A DNA stretch of 64,000 nt from Flavobacteriales bacterium (GTDB lineage: Bacteria > Bacteroidota > Bacteroidia > Flavobacteriales > UBA7430). Both the position numbers and the translations under genes were made by a program. Within the stretch, counting starts at the first letter, position 1. Each line of letters starts with the position of its first letter. The notes beneath the pieces were generated by a model, which was not told the DNA's origin, ran no database searches, and saw only the letters and a list, made by a program, of their open reading frames with translations. The stretch is taken from NCBI GenBank assembly GCA_002707145.1, contig PAMD01000014.1, forward strand, positions 62,001 through 126,000, in the 5' to 3' direction. Positions 42,329 through 51,757 of this stretch are shown in pieces.

Positions 42329-43054
42329 ATGATCAGACTCTATAAAAAAGAAGCTCAAGCATATGGTGAATTTAATTTGGGTGAAATCATCGAAAACAAA
42401 CCCATTGGATTCCCTAGTGATGGAGGAAAATTAAAACCCTACTCAAATATTTTCTATTGGGCGCATGCAAAAGCTCTGACAGAAAGTACAATCGGTCTTC
42501 ATCCTCACAAGGGATTTGAAATTATCACCATAGTCCTAGAGGGTTTCATCCAGCACTATGACACTTCCATAGACCGATGGATTGGATTAGAGAAAGGAGA
42601 TATTCAGGTGATTCAAGCAGGATGGGGAATTTCACATTCTGAAAAATTGCATAAAGACTCTTCTATCTTTCAAATATGGTTCGATCCCGATCTTTCTATC
42701 TCTTTAGGCAAAAAACCGAAATACAGAGACTATCATGATGTAAATTTCTTAGTCAACACCAAGGGGCAAAACAAAATAAAGAGATTTGATGAGGGTATTA
42801 ATTTGGACTCTGAAAGCATCGAGATATATGAGTGGAATATTAAAGAAAACCAAAAAATTTCTCTAGACTTAAAAAAAACTCATTCATTCTATGTTAGATC
42901 AGGTCTATTTAAAATCAATGAAATATCATATTCTACAAATGATTTTATGATAATTGAACAGGAATCTGAAATACAAATTAAGATTCAAGAAGATACGATC
43001 ATCTTTGGGATTTCTTCTCCCAAAAAACCAAGCTATACTACCTATGGATCTTAA
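42329..43054 (+). CDS. Pirin-family cupin protein
   Basis: A 241-residue bicupin. The N-terminal cupin has the pirin metal motif HPHKGFEIITIVLEG, followed by QHYDT and IQVIQAGWGISHSEK, so the likely metal ligands are two His, another His and Glu. Some pirins act as quercetin dioxygenases; others have no known activity. It stands alone, with 153 nt before it and 210 nt after it. No specific partner is suggested by the context. Confidence 0.85.
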   Translation: MIRLYKKEAQAYGEFNLGEIIENKPIGFPSDGGKLKPYSNIFYWAHAKALTESTIGLHPHKGFEIITIVLEGFIQHYDTSIDRWIGLEKGDIQVIQAGWGISHSEKLHKDSSIFQIWFDPDLSISLGKKPKYRDYHDVNFLVNTKGQNKIKRFDEGINLDSESIEIYEWNIKENQKISLDLKKTHSFYVRSGLFKINEISYSTNDFMIIEQESEIQIKIQEDTIIFGISSPKKPSYTTYGS

Positions 43055-43178
43055 ATTGTTGAGGATACAACTTCGGCTATAAAAAAATGCAATAAATTCC
43101 CACTAATATGAATTAAAAATTGACAAGAGAAACTTATAAAAAAGTGATTCCATTGTCTACATTTTCACTTTTATTCAT

Positions 43179-43186
43179 TATTTTTG
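43179..43186 (+). promoter_or_regulatory. -7 box of the cytochrome oxidase operon
   Basis: TATTTTTG matches TAnnTTTG; a TTG at 43153-43155 lies 23 nt upstream. The coxB ATG is about 78 nt downstream, giving a moderate leader. Confidence 0.55.
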
Positions 43187-43264
43187 CAACTCAACAATAA
43201 ATTAGTTTAGCACTTGATCCAGAGTTGGAAATTGTTTAATATTTGCCACAAAATTTGATTGACT

Positions 43265-44242
43265 ATGATGACGATATTGATAGTTTTAATTATTTTACTT
43301 GGAATAGTAGTTTTAGTTCAGATTCTTCGCGTGAACGAACTACTTTCAGAGGTAAAAAATCAAGATGCAAATTTAGTAACTGACAAAGACAACCAGACTC
43401 AAGGACTTCTATTCTTTTTGATTGCTGGGGTAACTTTTCTTTCTCTTTTTGTTTGGCAAATAAAATACTGGGGGATTCACATCTTACCACCTGCCAGTTC
43501 AGTTCATGGGGCATCCATTGATACATTGATGAATTTTACTTTGGGTCTAATTATATTTGTATTCTTTTTAACGCAACCACTTTTGACTTGGTTCGCTTAC
43601 AAATATCGAGGCAACTCCAATAGAAAAGCTTACTTCTATCACCACAATAATAAACTGGAATTGTTTTGGACCGTGATACCTACACTTGTTTTAACTCCAG
43701 TAATCCTTTATGGATTAAATGTATGGAACGAAATCACCAGTTCAGACAATACAGGAGCCGAGATCATCGAATTATATGCACAACAGTTCAACTGGACTGC
43801 AAGATACTCAGGAGAAGACAATACTTTAGGTTTGGCAGACTTCAGACTTGTTGAAGGTTTTAATATGTTGGGGGTAAACATGAACGATGAACATTCACTT
43901 GACGATATTATAACTAGAGAGGTCCATATAGTAGTTGACAAACCAGTACTTTTAAAAATGAGATCACAGGACGTCATTCACTCTGCATTCCTTCCTCATT
44001 TCAGAGTTCAGATGAACTGTGTACCTGGAATGGTCACTCAATTTCCCTTTACCCCTACTCAAACAACCAAAGAAATGAAAGAACAAGAGGGTGAAGATTT
44101 TGAATTTACACTTCTTTGTAATAAAATATGTGGTGCAGCTCACTACAATATGAAAATGACTTTTATTGTCGAAACGCAAAAAGAATACGACCAATGGATG
44201 TCTTCTCAAGAGACCCTAAAAAACTCCTTAACTTTAAACTAA
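43265..44242 (+). CDS. coxB: Cytochrome c oxidase subunit II
   Basis: A 325-residue inner-membrane protein carrying the CuA site. The start is ATG 43265 or the adjacent 43268. Hydrophobic segments cover about residues 3-20, 45-65, 85-110 and 130-150. The periplasmic domain has DVIHSAFLPHFRVQMNCVPG (first CuA His) and LLCNKICGAAHYNM, which supplies the two Cys, His and Met ligands. No cytochrome c domain is fused. It heads the operon coxB-coxA-coxC-coxC2-subunit IV-sco-ctaB, with 6 nt to coxA. Confidence 0.95.
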   Translation: MMTILIVLIILLGIVVLVQILRVNELLSEVKNQDANLVTDKDNQTQGLLFFLIAGVTFLSLFVWQIKYWGIHILPPASSVHGASIDTLMNFTLGLIIFVFFLTQPLLTWFAYKYRGNSNRKAYFYHHNNKLELFWTVIPTLVLTPVILYGLNVWNEITSSDNTGAEIIELYAQQFNWTARYSGEDNTLGLADFRLVEGFNMLGVNMNDEHSLDDIITREVHIVVDKPVLLKMRSQDVIHSAFLPHFRVQMNCVPGMVTQFPFTPTQTTKEMKEQEGEDFEFTLLCNKICGAAHYNMKMTFIVETQKEYDQWMSSQETLKNSLTLN

Positions 44243-44248
44243 TTCAGG

Positions 44249-46003
44249 ATGTCAGAACACCACCACGAAGAAACCTTCATTTCCAAGTATATATTTAGCT
44301 TAGATCATAAAATGATTGCTAAACAATTCTTGATTACTGGAATGATAATGGCCGTCATTGGAATGGTTATGTCTATCTTGTTTAGGCTTCAATTGTCAAA
44401 CCCTGGAGAATCTTTTGCAATTTTAGAGTTCTTTCTTGGAGAAAAATGGGCGCCAGGTGGTGTTCTAAGTCCTAATATTTATTTGGCTCTAGTTACCATG
44501 CATGGAACTATTCTTATATTCTGGGTACTCACTGCTGGACTCACTGGAACCTTCGCCAACTTTCTTATTCCACTTCAAATTGGGGCACGAGACATGGCCT
44601 CAGGATTTATGAATATGCTTTCTTATTGGTTCTTTTTTGCAGCGACTATTGTTTTATTAAGTTCATTATTTGTTGAATCTGGTCCTGCTTCTGCCGGCTG
44701 GACGGTTTACCCTCCATTATCTGCTCTCCCTCAGGCCATTCCCGGCTCAGGACTTGGTCAAGACTTATGGTTAATAGCGATCACCTTATTTATTGTCTCC
44801 TCTCTTTTGGGTGGTCTAAACTATATTGTGACAATACTTAATCTTAGAACAAAAGGGATGTCAATGATGAGGCTACCTTTAACAATATGGGCATTATTAA
44901 TTGTAGCAATTCTTGGTGTATTATCATTCCCTGTCCTACTATCATGTGCTTTGTTATTAATTTTTGATCGAACCTTTGGGACATCCTTTTATCTTTCTGA
45001 TATCGTTATTAACGGAGAAGCTCTTCATAATACTGGAGGCTCTCCTATTTTATTTGAGCACCTATTTTGGTTTCTTGGGCACCCTGAAGTATATATTATT
45101 CTTCTGCCAGCGCTTGGTTTGGTTTCTGAGGTGATGTCAGTAAATGCTAGAAAACCTATTTTTGGTTATAAAGCAATGGTTGGCGCCCTAATATTAATTG
45201 CATTTTTATCATTTGTCGTTTGGGGACATCACATGTTTTTAACTGGTATGGATCCATTTTTGGGCTCTGTATTTACATTTACCACACTACTTATCGCTAT
45301 CCCATCAGCCGTAAAAGTGTTTAACTATATTGCTACACTTTGGAAGGCTAATATTAGGTTTACGCCTGCCATGCTTTTTGCTATAGGCTTTGTGTCAACT
45401 TTTATTACTGGAGGTTTAACAGGTATTATTCTTGGAGATTCTGCTTTAGATATTAATGTACATGACACCTACTTTGTGGTTGGACATTTTCATATAGTAA
45501 TGGGTGTTTCAGCGATTTACGGAATGTACAGTGGGGTATATCATTGGTTCCCCAAAATGTATGGTCGTATGATGAATAAACGACTTGGATATTTTCACTT
45601 TTGGGTAACATTTGTTTCTGCATATGGAGTCTTTTTTCCCATGCATTTTCTAGGATTGGCAGGACTTCCAAGAAGATATTATACAAATACTGCCTTCCCA
45701 ATGTTTGACGGGCTCACTGATATAAATGAAATCATCACATTTTTTGCCATAATTGGTGGTTTGGTTCAGCTACTCTTTTTATTCAACTTCTTTTATAGCA
45801 TCTTTAAAGGAACAAAAGCGAGTGCAAATCCTTGGGGTTCAAATACTCTAGAGTGGACTACACCAGTGGAAAGAATTCATGGTAACTGGCCTGGAGACAT
45901 ACCACACGTTGAAAGATGGGCATATGATTATTCTAAACCTGGATCTGAAAATGACTTTATACCTCAAAACGTACCCTTGAACTCTAAAGAATCGAAACAT
46001 TAA
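44249..46003 (+). CDS. coxA: Cytochrome c oxidase subunit I
   Basis: A 584-residue, 12-helix catalytic subunit reducing O2 to water while pumping protons. Ligands visible: heme a His in LVTMHGTILIFW; the CuB His with covalent Tyr in FLGHPEVYIILLP; the CuB His pair in WGHHMFLTGMDP; the heme His pair in VVGHFHIVMGVSA. Glu in HPEV supports an A-type oxidase. The His-rich N-terminus MSEHHHEE is common in this group. It lies between coxB (6 nt) and coxC (1 nt). Confidence 0.97.
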   Translation: MSEHHHEETFISKYIFSLDHKMIAKQFLITGMIMAVIGMVMSILFRLQLSNPGESFAILEFFLGEKWAPGGVLSPNIYLALVTMHGTILIFWVLTAGLTGTFANFLIPLQIGARDMASGFMNMLSYWFFFAATIVLLSSLFVESGPASAGWTVYPPLSALPQAIPGSGLGQDLWLIAITLFIVSSLLGGLNYIVTILNLRTKGMSMMRLPLTIWALLIVAILGVLSFPVLLSCALLLIFDRTFGTSFYLSDIVINGEALHNTGGSPILFEHLFWFLGHPEVYIILLPALGLVSEVMSVNARKPIFGYKAMVGALILIAFLSFVVWGHHMFLTGMDPFLGSVFTFTTLLIAIPSAVKVFNYIATLWKANIRFTPAMLFAIGFVSTFITGGLTGIILGDSALDINVHDTYFVVGHFHIVMGVSAIYGMYSGVYHWFPKMYGRMMNKRLGYFHFWVTFVSAYGVFFPMHFLGLAGLPRRYYTNTAFPMFDGLTDINEIITFFAIIGGLVQLLFLFNFFYSIFKGTKASANPWGSNTLEWTTPVERIHGNWPGDIPHVERWAYDYSKPGSENDFIPQNVPLNSKESKH

Positions 46004-46004
46004 A

Positions 46005-46562
46005 ATGGCTTTAACACTTCATCATAAAAGCAAAACATACAAACAACTTCTTTGGATAGGAATTGGGTCTATTGTCATGTTTTTTGCGGGACTCACTTCA
46101 GCTTATGTAGTCAGAAAAGCTGAAGGTAATTGGCTAGAATTTGTAATGCCAACATGGTTTAGTATCAGTTTTATTACTATTATATTGTGCAGTTTATTTT
46201 TGTGGTTTGCGATCCGGAAAGTAAAATCTGGAGGCTCTGCTACAAATATTTTGCTTGCAATATTGTCTTTAGGTCTATTTTTCTCATATGCGCAAATGCA
46301 AGGATGGAAAGAGTTGATTGCACAAGGAGTTTATCTCACTGGAGAAGGTAGCAATCCATCGGGATCCTTTATATATGTGATTACACTCGCACATTTATTA
46401 CACCTTATTGGAGGAATTGTTGCTTTATTAATAACTACGATTAAATCAAAAATAGGAAAATATACTTCTGACAATTATTTAGGAATAGAGCTCACATCAA
46501 ATTACTGGCACTTCTTAGGGCTTTTATGGGTATATCTATTTTTATTTTTTAAGTATATCTAA
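46005..46562 (+). CDS. coxC: Cytochrome oxidase subunit III (short form)
   Basis: A 185-residue membrane protein with five hydrophobic segments. KQLLWIGIGSIVMFFAGLTS opens it, and LAHLLHLIGGIVALL and SNYWHFLGLLWVYLFLF close it, both family features. It is the shorter of two adjacent subunit III genes. It starts 1 nt after coxA and is followed 16 nt later by the longer copy. Confidence 0.88.
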   Translation: MALTLHHKSKTYKQLLWIGIGSIVMFFAGLTSAYVVRKAEGNWLEFVMPTWFSISFITIILCSLFLWFAIRKVKSGGSATNILLAILSLGLFFSYAQMQGWKELIAQGVYLTGEGSNPSGSFIYVITLAHLLHLIGGIVALLITTIKSKIGKYTSDNYLGIELTSNYWHFLGLLWVYLFLFFKYI

Positions 46563-46578
46563 ACAAAAACAAAAAATT

Positions 46579-47478
46579 ATGGCACAAGAAACAGAAAGCC
46601 TAGATCCTTGGGGCGGGGAAGAAAAACCTTTTAACATCAGTTATGGGAAAATGATGATGTGGTTTTTTCTGATGACCGATGCACTTACATTTACAGGTTT
46701 TCTAGTATCTTATGGTTTCAGCAGATTTAAATTTGATGAAACTTGGCCATTTGCTGAAGATGTTTTCACTCATTTCCCTTTCTTGCATGGGGACCATCCG
46801 CTTCTTTTTGTTGCATTAATGACTTTTATCCTAATTTTAAGCTCAGTTACAATGGTTTTGGCAGTAAACTATGGGCACAAAATGCAAAAAAATAAAGTAA
46901 TTCTTTGGTTATCCTTAACTATATTGGGTGGCGTCTTATTTGTGGGGTCTCAAGCTTGGGAATGGAGTCATTTTATTCATGGAGACAAAGGAGGAATTAA
47001 TACCGAACTTCAAGGAGTAGTTCATATTGCCATCGGAAATGATATGGCCTCTGTATACGAATTGATGGGTGTGGACGGTCACGATGGGAATCACTACGAA
47101 TTTGAAGTTTCTGAAGTGATACAATACCTAGAAGTAAATCCTCAATACAACATCATTCTCCCTAATAGAACTGCCTTAACGAATCCAGAATCCGTGGATT
47201 ATTTAAATGATAATGGCAGAGATGTAATGTTGGGAGCAAATCTTCATAACAATGAATATGGACACCGCTTATTTGCCGATTACTTCTATTTTATCACAGG
47301 ATTTCATGGATTTCACGTTTTCAGTGGTATAGTCATCTTGACTATCATTTTAATTAACGTAATCAAAGGAACTTATGAAAAAAGAGGACATTATGAAATG
47401 GTTGAAAAAGTAGGACTTTATTGGCATTTTGTCGATTTGGTATGGGTTTTTGTCTTCACCTTCTTCTACCTTGTATAA
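46579..47478 (+). CDS. Cytochrome oxidase subunit III (long form)
   Basis: A 299-residue membrane protein of the subunit III family. MMMWFFLMTDALTFTGFLVS and the C-terminal YFYFITGFHGFHVFSGIVI with VGLYWHFVDLVWVFVF are conserved. An insert of about 60 hydrophilic residues (around residues 140-215, including GVDGHDGNHYEFEV and NILPN-like text) lies between helices and would face one side of the membrane. Two subunit III genes side by side are usual for this operon type in Bacteroidota. Gaps are 16 nt on both sides. Confidence 0.88.
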   Translation: MAQETESLDPWGGEEKPFNISYGKMMMWFFLMTDALTFTGFLVSYGFSRFKFDETWPFAEDVFTHFPFLHGDHPLLFVALMTFILILSSVTMVLAVNYGHKMQKNKVILWLSLTILGGVLFVGSQAWEWSHFIHGDKGGINTELQGVVHIAIGNDMASVYELMGVDGHDGNHYEFEVSEVIQYLEVNPQYNIILPNRTALTNPESVDYLNDNGRDVMLGANLHNNEYGHRLFADYFYFITGFHGFHVFSGIVILTIILINVIKGTYEKRGHYEMVEKVGLYWHFVDLVWVFVFTFFYLV

Positions 47479-47494
47479 TTAAAAATATATAACA

Positions 47495-47809
47495 ATGGCT
47501 CAAGAATCAACAGAAAGTAATTGGTGGATCTGGAAAGTTTTCTGGCTTCTTTTAGGAATCACTTGTATAGAAGTTGGATTAGGAATTATGAAACCTTCTC
47601 TACTTTGGGATACATATTTTCTTGGAACCAAATCTGCAGTAATAGTTTTTATCGTTTTAACATTAATAAAGGCATATTATATTGTGATGGATTTTATGCA
47701 TTTAGGACATGAAAAAAAAGGATTTAGGGTAGTTGTGGTTATTCCTTCTATTTTTCTAATATCTTACTTGACATGGCTAATGCTTCTTGAAGGTTTTTAT
47801 AAATCTTAA
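47495..47809 (+). CDS. Cytochrome oxidase subunit IV family protein
   Basis: A 104-residue protein with three membrane helices: WKVFWLLLGITCIEVGLGI, VIVFIVLTLIKAYYIVMDFM and VVIPSIFLISYLTWLMLLEG. KAYYIVMDFMHLGHE is the family hallmark. Small subunits like this stabilise the oxidase. It lies directly after the long subunit III gene and 16 nt before sco. Confidence 0.85.
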   Translation: MAQESTESNWWIWKVFWLLLGITCIEVGLGIMKPSLLWDTYFLGTKSAVIVFIVLTLIKAYYIVMDFMHLGHEKKGFRVVVVIPSIFLISYLTWLMLLEGFYKS

Positions 47810-47825
47810 AAAAGAATTTATTAGG

Positions 47826-48581
47826 ATGATAAAGACAATTAAAAAATGGGGACTGCTATTTATACTTTTTGTTGTTCCAATTATAGCTTTCAATTTTTTC
47901 AACAAAGCAGAAAACAGCTTTCGTAAGCTCGCAATAATTGGACCTGAAGGACATGTAATCCCTTCTTTTGAATTTATTAATCAAAATGGCGATACTGTTT
48001 CTAACAAAGATTATCAAGATGATATCTACCTCGCAAACTTCATCTTTACAACTTGTCCTACTATTTGCCCGACAATGACAATAAATATGAGGTATATTCA
48101 GGAAAAACTGAAAATATATCCTCATATAAAATTTCTGTCACACACAGTAAATCCAGCATACGATACTCCAGAGATTCTGAAAGAATATGCCAGAAGAATG
48201 AGAGTAAAAGAGGATAATTTTAATTTTGTAACCGGAGAGAAAAATGAAATCTATGATATTGCGATGTCTTATTTTGTAAATGTCGCAGAAGATGAATTGG
48301 CCCCCGGAGGTTTCCTTCATTCAGAATATTTAGTTCTTGTGGACAAAGATGGTCGAATTAGGTCAGGATTCAGTAATTATATTTGTAGTACATGCCAAAC
48401 TACTTCCAAAAAATACACTGATACCTGTCCTGCAACCGGAGAAAAAAATACAATGAAAGGAAATCCTTTTGGTAGTTATGATGGGACTCAAGATTTTGTC
48501 ATTAAGGATTTAATTAAAGACATTAAAACACTCATGGCAGAATACCATGAAGATGCAAAGGTAGAACGCAATGAAAAATAA
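47826..48581 (+). CDS. SCO1/SenC copper-delivery protein
   Basis: A 251-residue membrane-anchored thioredoxin-fold protein that metallates the CuA site. The start is ATG 47826 (MIKTIKKWGLL); an in-frame ATG 39 nt earlier lies inside the subunit IV gene. The anchor is residues 7-25. Copper ligands are TTCPTICPTM (CxxxC) and the His in GGFLHSEYLVLVDKDG. About 30 residues between RIRSGFSNY and GSYDGT look like an insertion: ICSTCQTTSKKYTDTCPATG brings three extra Cys that are not usual for Sco. It overlaps the next gene by 11 nt. Confidence 0.9.
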   Translation: MIKTIKKWGLLFILFVVPIIAFNFFNKAENSFRKLAIIGPEGHVIPSFEFINQNGDTVSNKDYQDDIYLANFIFTTCPTICPTMTINMRYIQEKLKIYPHIKFLSHTVNPAYDTPEILKEYARRMRVKEDNFNFVTGEKNEIYDIAMSYFVNVAEDELAPGGFLHSEYLVLVDKDGRIRSGFSNYICSTCQTTSKKYTDTCPATGEKNTMKGNPFGSYDGTQDFVIKDLIKDIKTLMAEYHEDAKVERNEK

Positions 48582-48810
48582 AAAAATTATACTTTCGGGG
48601 ATTCTGTCATTAGTAATTTTATTACAATTGAGAGCTCAATGTGCTATGTGTAAAGCAGTAGTAGAATCAAATATAGATAGTGGAGGCTCTGAAGGGGTTG
48701 GATTAAACAATGGTATTCTTTACTTAATGGGATTTCCATACTTGGCAGCTATGATTTTTGCAATATTTTATTATTTGCAAAACAAAAAAACTAAAGCCCA
48801 ATCAAATTAA
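48571..48810 (+). CDS. Small cox-linked membrane protein with a CAMC motif
   Basis: A 79-residue protein with a signal-like helix (about residues 5-22), then QCAMCKAVVES, a Gly-rich loop (GGSEGVGLNNGILYLMG) and a second helix (PYLAAMIFAIFYYLQ). CxxC just outside the first helix suggests a metal or redox role. It overlaps sco by 11 nt and its stop abuts ctaB, so it belongs to oxidase biogenesis by context. Similar small proteins occur in Bacteroidota; no function is known to me. Confidence 0.75.
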   Translation: MKNKKIILSGILSLVILLQLRAQCAMCKAVVESNIDSGGSEGVGLNNGILYLMGFPYLAAMIFAIFYYLQNKKTKAQSN

Positions 48811-49710
48811 TTGATTAAAAAACTCTCATACTACAGCCAACTTATCAAGTTTAGACTATCATTATCTGTTGTGTTTTCTGCAATAGCGGGATATCTTTTG
48901 GGCATAGATCAATTTAATGTTCATGAGTTTTTTTTACTTGTATTTGGGGGATTATTTGTTACGGGATCTGCTAATGGATTTAATCAGATACTTGAAAGAG
49001 AGCACGATAAAAAGATGAGTAGAACCGAAAACCGCCCTCTTCCAAAGAGAAACTTAAGGGTTTACCAAGCTCTTATATTCTCGATTATTATTGGTTTATT
49101 AGGTTTATACTTACTCAACTTTATCAAACCAGAGGGAAGTTATTTTGGATGGTTTTCAAAATCAGGATTATTTGGGCTTATTTCCATCGTACTATATGCC
49201 TTAATTTACACCCCACTAAAACGACTTTCCTCTATCTCGGTATTTGTTGGTGCATTTCCCGGAGCAATTCCTTTTCTACTTGGATGGGTTGCTGCTACGG
49301 ATCACTTTGGCTTAATAGGTGGTCTATTATTTGCCATCCAATTTTTTTGGCAATTTCCTCACTTTATTGCCATTTCATGGGTATTAAATGATGAGTACTC
49401 AAATGCGGGATTTAAAATGATGCTTGGAGGGGAAAAAAATCGCTATCCGGCGATTATCTCTATATGTACCTCTTTTTTCATGACTTTATTTTCAGTCATT
49501 CCATTCTTCTGGGAACAAAGTCAGTTAAACCTTTCCTTGCCCTTTGCAATATTGATGTTTATTCTTGGTATTTGGTTTACATGGCAATCGGTTAGGTTAT
49601 ACCAAAGTGTTTCAGACGAAAGTGCAAAAAATTTAATGCTATCGTCATTTATTTACCTTCCCCTGATGCAAATTATCTTTATTGCAGATAAATTTATAAA
49701 ACTTATTTAA
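48811..49710 (+). CDS. ctaB: Protoheme IX farnesyltransferase (heme O synthase)
   Basis: A 299-residue polytopic prenyltransferase converting heme B to heme O for the oxidase. The start is TTG 48811, directly after the preceding TAA; no ATG is available before the first conserved block (LIKFRLSLSVVFSAIAG). The prenyl-binding region reads NGFNQILEREHDKKMSRTENRPLP. A second block is IYTPLKRLSSISVFVGAFPGAIP, followed by HFIAISWVLNDEYSNAGFKM. About eight to nine helices. It is the last gene of the operon and is convergent with the DUF420 gene, 21 nt away. Confidence 0.93.
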   Translation: MIKKLSYYSQLIKFRLSLSVVFSAIAGYLLGIDQFNVHEFFLLVFGGLFVTGSANGFNQILEREHDKKMSRTENRPLPKRNLRVYQALIFSIIIGLLGLYLLNFIKPEGSYFGWFSKSGLFGLISIVLYALIYTPLKRLSSISVFVGAFPGAIPFLLGWVAATDHFGLIGGLLFAIQFFWQFPHFIAISWVLNDEYSNAGFKMMLGGEKNRYPAIISICTSFFMTLFSVIPFFWEQSQLNLSLPFAILMFILGIWFTWQSVRLYQSVSDESAKNLMLSSFIYLPLMQIIFIADKFIKLI

Positions 49711-49731
49711 ACCCCTAAGAAAAGTATAATT

Positions 49732-50241
49732 TTAGTAGGGATAGTAAGGAGAAATCATCAAATAGACTATAACTCCAGTAAGAGATACATATAGCCATAT
49801 AGGCATGGCTATACGAGCGATCTTTCTGTGCAAATCATATTTTTGCTGCAAAGCTCTAGACAAGGTGATTAAGACTAAGGGAATAATGATGATAGCAAGT
49901 AAAATGTGGCTTAGCAAAATGAAATAATAAATATACCTAAAATACCCAAGGCCTAAATACTTCACTGAATCGTGGGTAGCATGATGATAGACATAGGAAA
50001 CCAAAAACAAAGCAGACAAGAAAAGTGCTGTATAAACAATTCTTTGATGAAGCACTTTCTTCCCTTTTTTAATTGCTATTAATGCAAAAGCAAGTAAAAT
50101 AAAAACAGTTCCGTTTATAAAAGCATTTAATAAGGGTAAAAAATCTACTGTAGTAAAACTAAATTTAGGAAGCATGTATAATGCAAATACCGCAAGAGGG
50201 ACAAAAATAGAGAGTACGAGGATAATTTTTTTATGGTTCAT
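49732..50241 (-). CDS. DUF420 membrane protein
   Basis: A 169-residue protein with five predicted helices. LPLLNAFINGTVFILLAFAL, HQRIVYTALFLSALFLVSYV, YYFILLSHILLAI and HRKIARIAMPIWLYVSLTGV are DUF420 hallmarks, with several conserved His near the membrane. DUF420 proteins accompany cytochrome oxidase genes (CtaG-like context). Here it lies at the end of the operon but on the opposite strand. The role is inferred from context. Confidence 0.85.
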   Translation of the reverse strand: MNHKKIILVLSIFVPLAVFALYMLPKFSFTTVDFLPLLNAFINGTVFILLAFALIAIKKGKKVLHQRIVYTALFLSALFLVSYVYHHATHDSVKYLGLGYFRYIYYFILLSHILLAIIIIPLVLITLSRALQQKYDLHRKIARIAMPIWLYVSLTGVIVYLMISPYYPY

Positions 50242-50355
50242 CAGTAATAAAAATACATTAAAATATTAATCTGTTTCAGTATATAACAAGATAATTACGA
50301 ATTTACAAAATTTATAATGTCGTAAAATAAATGATAGAATTAAGTTAATACAACT

Positions 50356-50700
50356 TTATTTTTTCTTAATATCTTTAACTAAATCTAATTCTTTAGCAAA
50401 ATATTGGCAAAATTGTCTCATATGTCCAGCCATCTTCTCGTCTCCTGTTGCGCGTTCAAAAGTATCTGACATGGCAGTTAAAGTCTGATGAAAAAAAGTT
50501 TTCATTTCGTCAACTTTCATCTCTTTTGTCCATAAATCGATTCGAAGTGAGTTCTGAGCATCAGCATCCCATAGTGAGATCAGAACAGCCTCAGACTTTT
50601 GATCTTCTTGTCCTGCATCTTTCGCAGTCCAATAAATACTTTCAGGTACTTTATTTTCGTCTAATTCTATATTAAATTTAATTTCAGAATGCTTCATCAT
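50356..50700 (-). CDS. gldC: Gliding motility protein GldC
   Basis: A 114-residue cytosolic protein (start 50700 or the adjacent ATG 50697). Text such as SEIKFNIELDENKVPESIYW, EAVLISLWDADAQNSLRIDL and MKTFFHQTLTAMSDTFERAT matches GldC of Flavobacterium. GldC assists gliding, although loss is not always fatal to motility. It overlaps the gldB stop by one base (TGATG), so gldB and gldC are coupled. Confidence 0.9.
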   Translation of the reverse strand: MMKHSEIKFNIELDENKVPESIYWTAKDAGQEDQKSEAVLISLWDADAQNSLRIDLWTKEMKVDEMKTFFHQTLTAMSDTFERATGDEKMAGHMRQFCQYFAKELDLVKDIKKK

Positions 50701-51671
50701 CAGGGTTTGGGTTTATATTGAGATTCTCTTAATATCTTTTGGGAATCTTGTTCCAAAATGAGATCTATTAATTTTATTTCAGAATGGGCATTCATATAAG
50801 AATCTATTATTCTCCAACCAATCCATTGTGCAATACGTCCTGGACTTTTTGTTTGCCAGGAGGTACTAAATTTTGAAAAAGGTGCTTCTGAAATAAAATC
50901 TAATTTCATTTTTTGATCCGTTGAAAATAGCATTCTATTTTCAACAAAATATGCCCAAACATTGGCTTCGTTATTTTGAGCCCAAGCCATTTTTTCAGGA
51001 GAATAACGCATTAAATTCCTTTGATCTCTATTGGGTATCATTAGAGCACTTAAATAGTGAATTTTCCCATAATGAAGCATAGAAGAAAGAAAACTATTAT
51101 CCTTAAAAAAAGGAACCCGAGAAGAGAAATAGTAATAAAAAATATTAGGTAAAATATATTCTTGCTTAAAACTATATCTTATGTATTCTGGGGCACTTCG
51201 ATAATAACTAGCAGAAGAACCCAAGTACATATCTAAAGCTAAAAGAATGGTGTTCCCAGAAACCAAAACAGGTTCCATGCTTTCAAAATTAGAAACCCAA
51301 GTATACAATGTAAAAGTATCTGTTTCAGGGAAATAGTGGTTAAAATATTCGAAAGACTCATGTATCTCTTTTTCCAAAATATCTGTATTTCCGAACGCTG
51401 AGTCTACAGAGCAGGACAACTGACGAATTTGAGGATCATAAAATCTATCTATCAACAAATCATCTCCCTGATCAGAAGTAAAAAAGTAAGGGAACTCACT
51501 TTTTAAACTATTTATTTCTGAAGTGAGATTAAAACTGTCCATAGAAAAAAAAGCACGATCAAAATGGTGTAAATTGATAGATTTTTCAAACTCTGGAACG
51601 AATTCATGTTGATTACTTTGACATGAAAAAAGGAGTGAAAAAATAAAAAAAATGATAAACAGACGATACAT
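50700..51671 (-). CDS. gldB: Gliding motility lipoprotein GldB
   Basis: A 323-residue lipoprotein with signal MYRLFIIFFIFSLLFSC and lipid-bearing Cys17. Conserved text includes LHHFDRAFFSMDSFNL and LLALDMYLGSSASYYRSAPEYI, followed later by RNLMRYSPEKMAWAQNNEAN. GldB is needed for gliding and for surface display of SprB in F. johnsoniae. Together with gldC it implies that this organism has the gliding and type IX secretion machinery. This matters because a SprB-like module occurs in the giant protein. It is divergent from nadE. Confidence 0.92.
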   Translation of the reverse strand: MYRLFIIFFIFSLLFSCQSNQHEFVPEFEKSINLHHFDRAFFSMDSFNLTSEINSLKSEFPYFFTSDQGDDLLIDRFYDPQIRQLSCSVDSAFGNTDILEKEIHESFEYFNHYFPETDTFTLYTWVSNFESMEPVLVSGNTILLALDMYLGSSASYYRSAPEYIRYSFKQEYILPNIFYYYFSSRVPFFKDNSFLSSMLHYGKIHYLSALMIPNRDQRNLMRYSPEKMAWAQNNEANVWAYFVENRMLFSTDQKMKLDFISEAPFSKFSTSWQTKSPGRIAQWIGWRIIDSYMNAHSEIKLIDLILEQDSQKILRESQYKPKP

Positions 51672-51757
51672 AAATCTAAATTATAAGTTACAAAAGTAAT
51701 AAATGATATAACACCTCATAAATAGGAATAGTATTTTATTACAAAAATCATTTTTAT

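Noticed and set aside
43132..43230. Small signal-peptide-like frame before coxB
   Set aside because: No ATG start, broken by a stop after about 25 codons, and it covers the promoter box.
49711..49731. Terminator between ctaB and the DUF420 gene
   Set aside because: The 21-nt gap shows no stem that could be supported.
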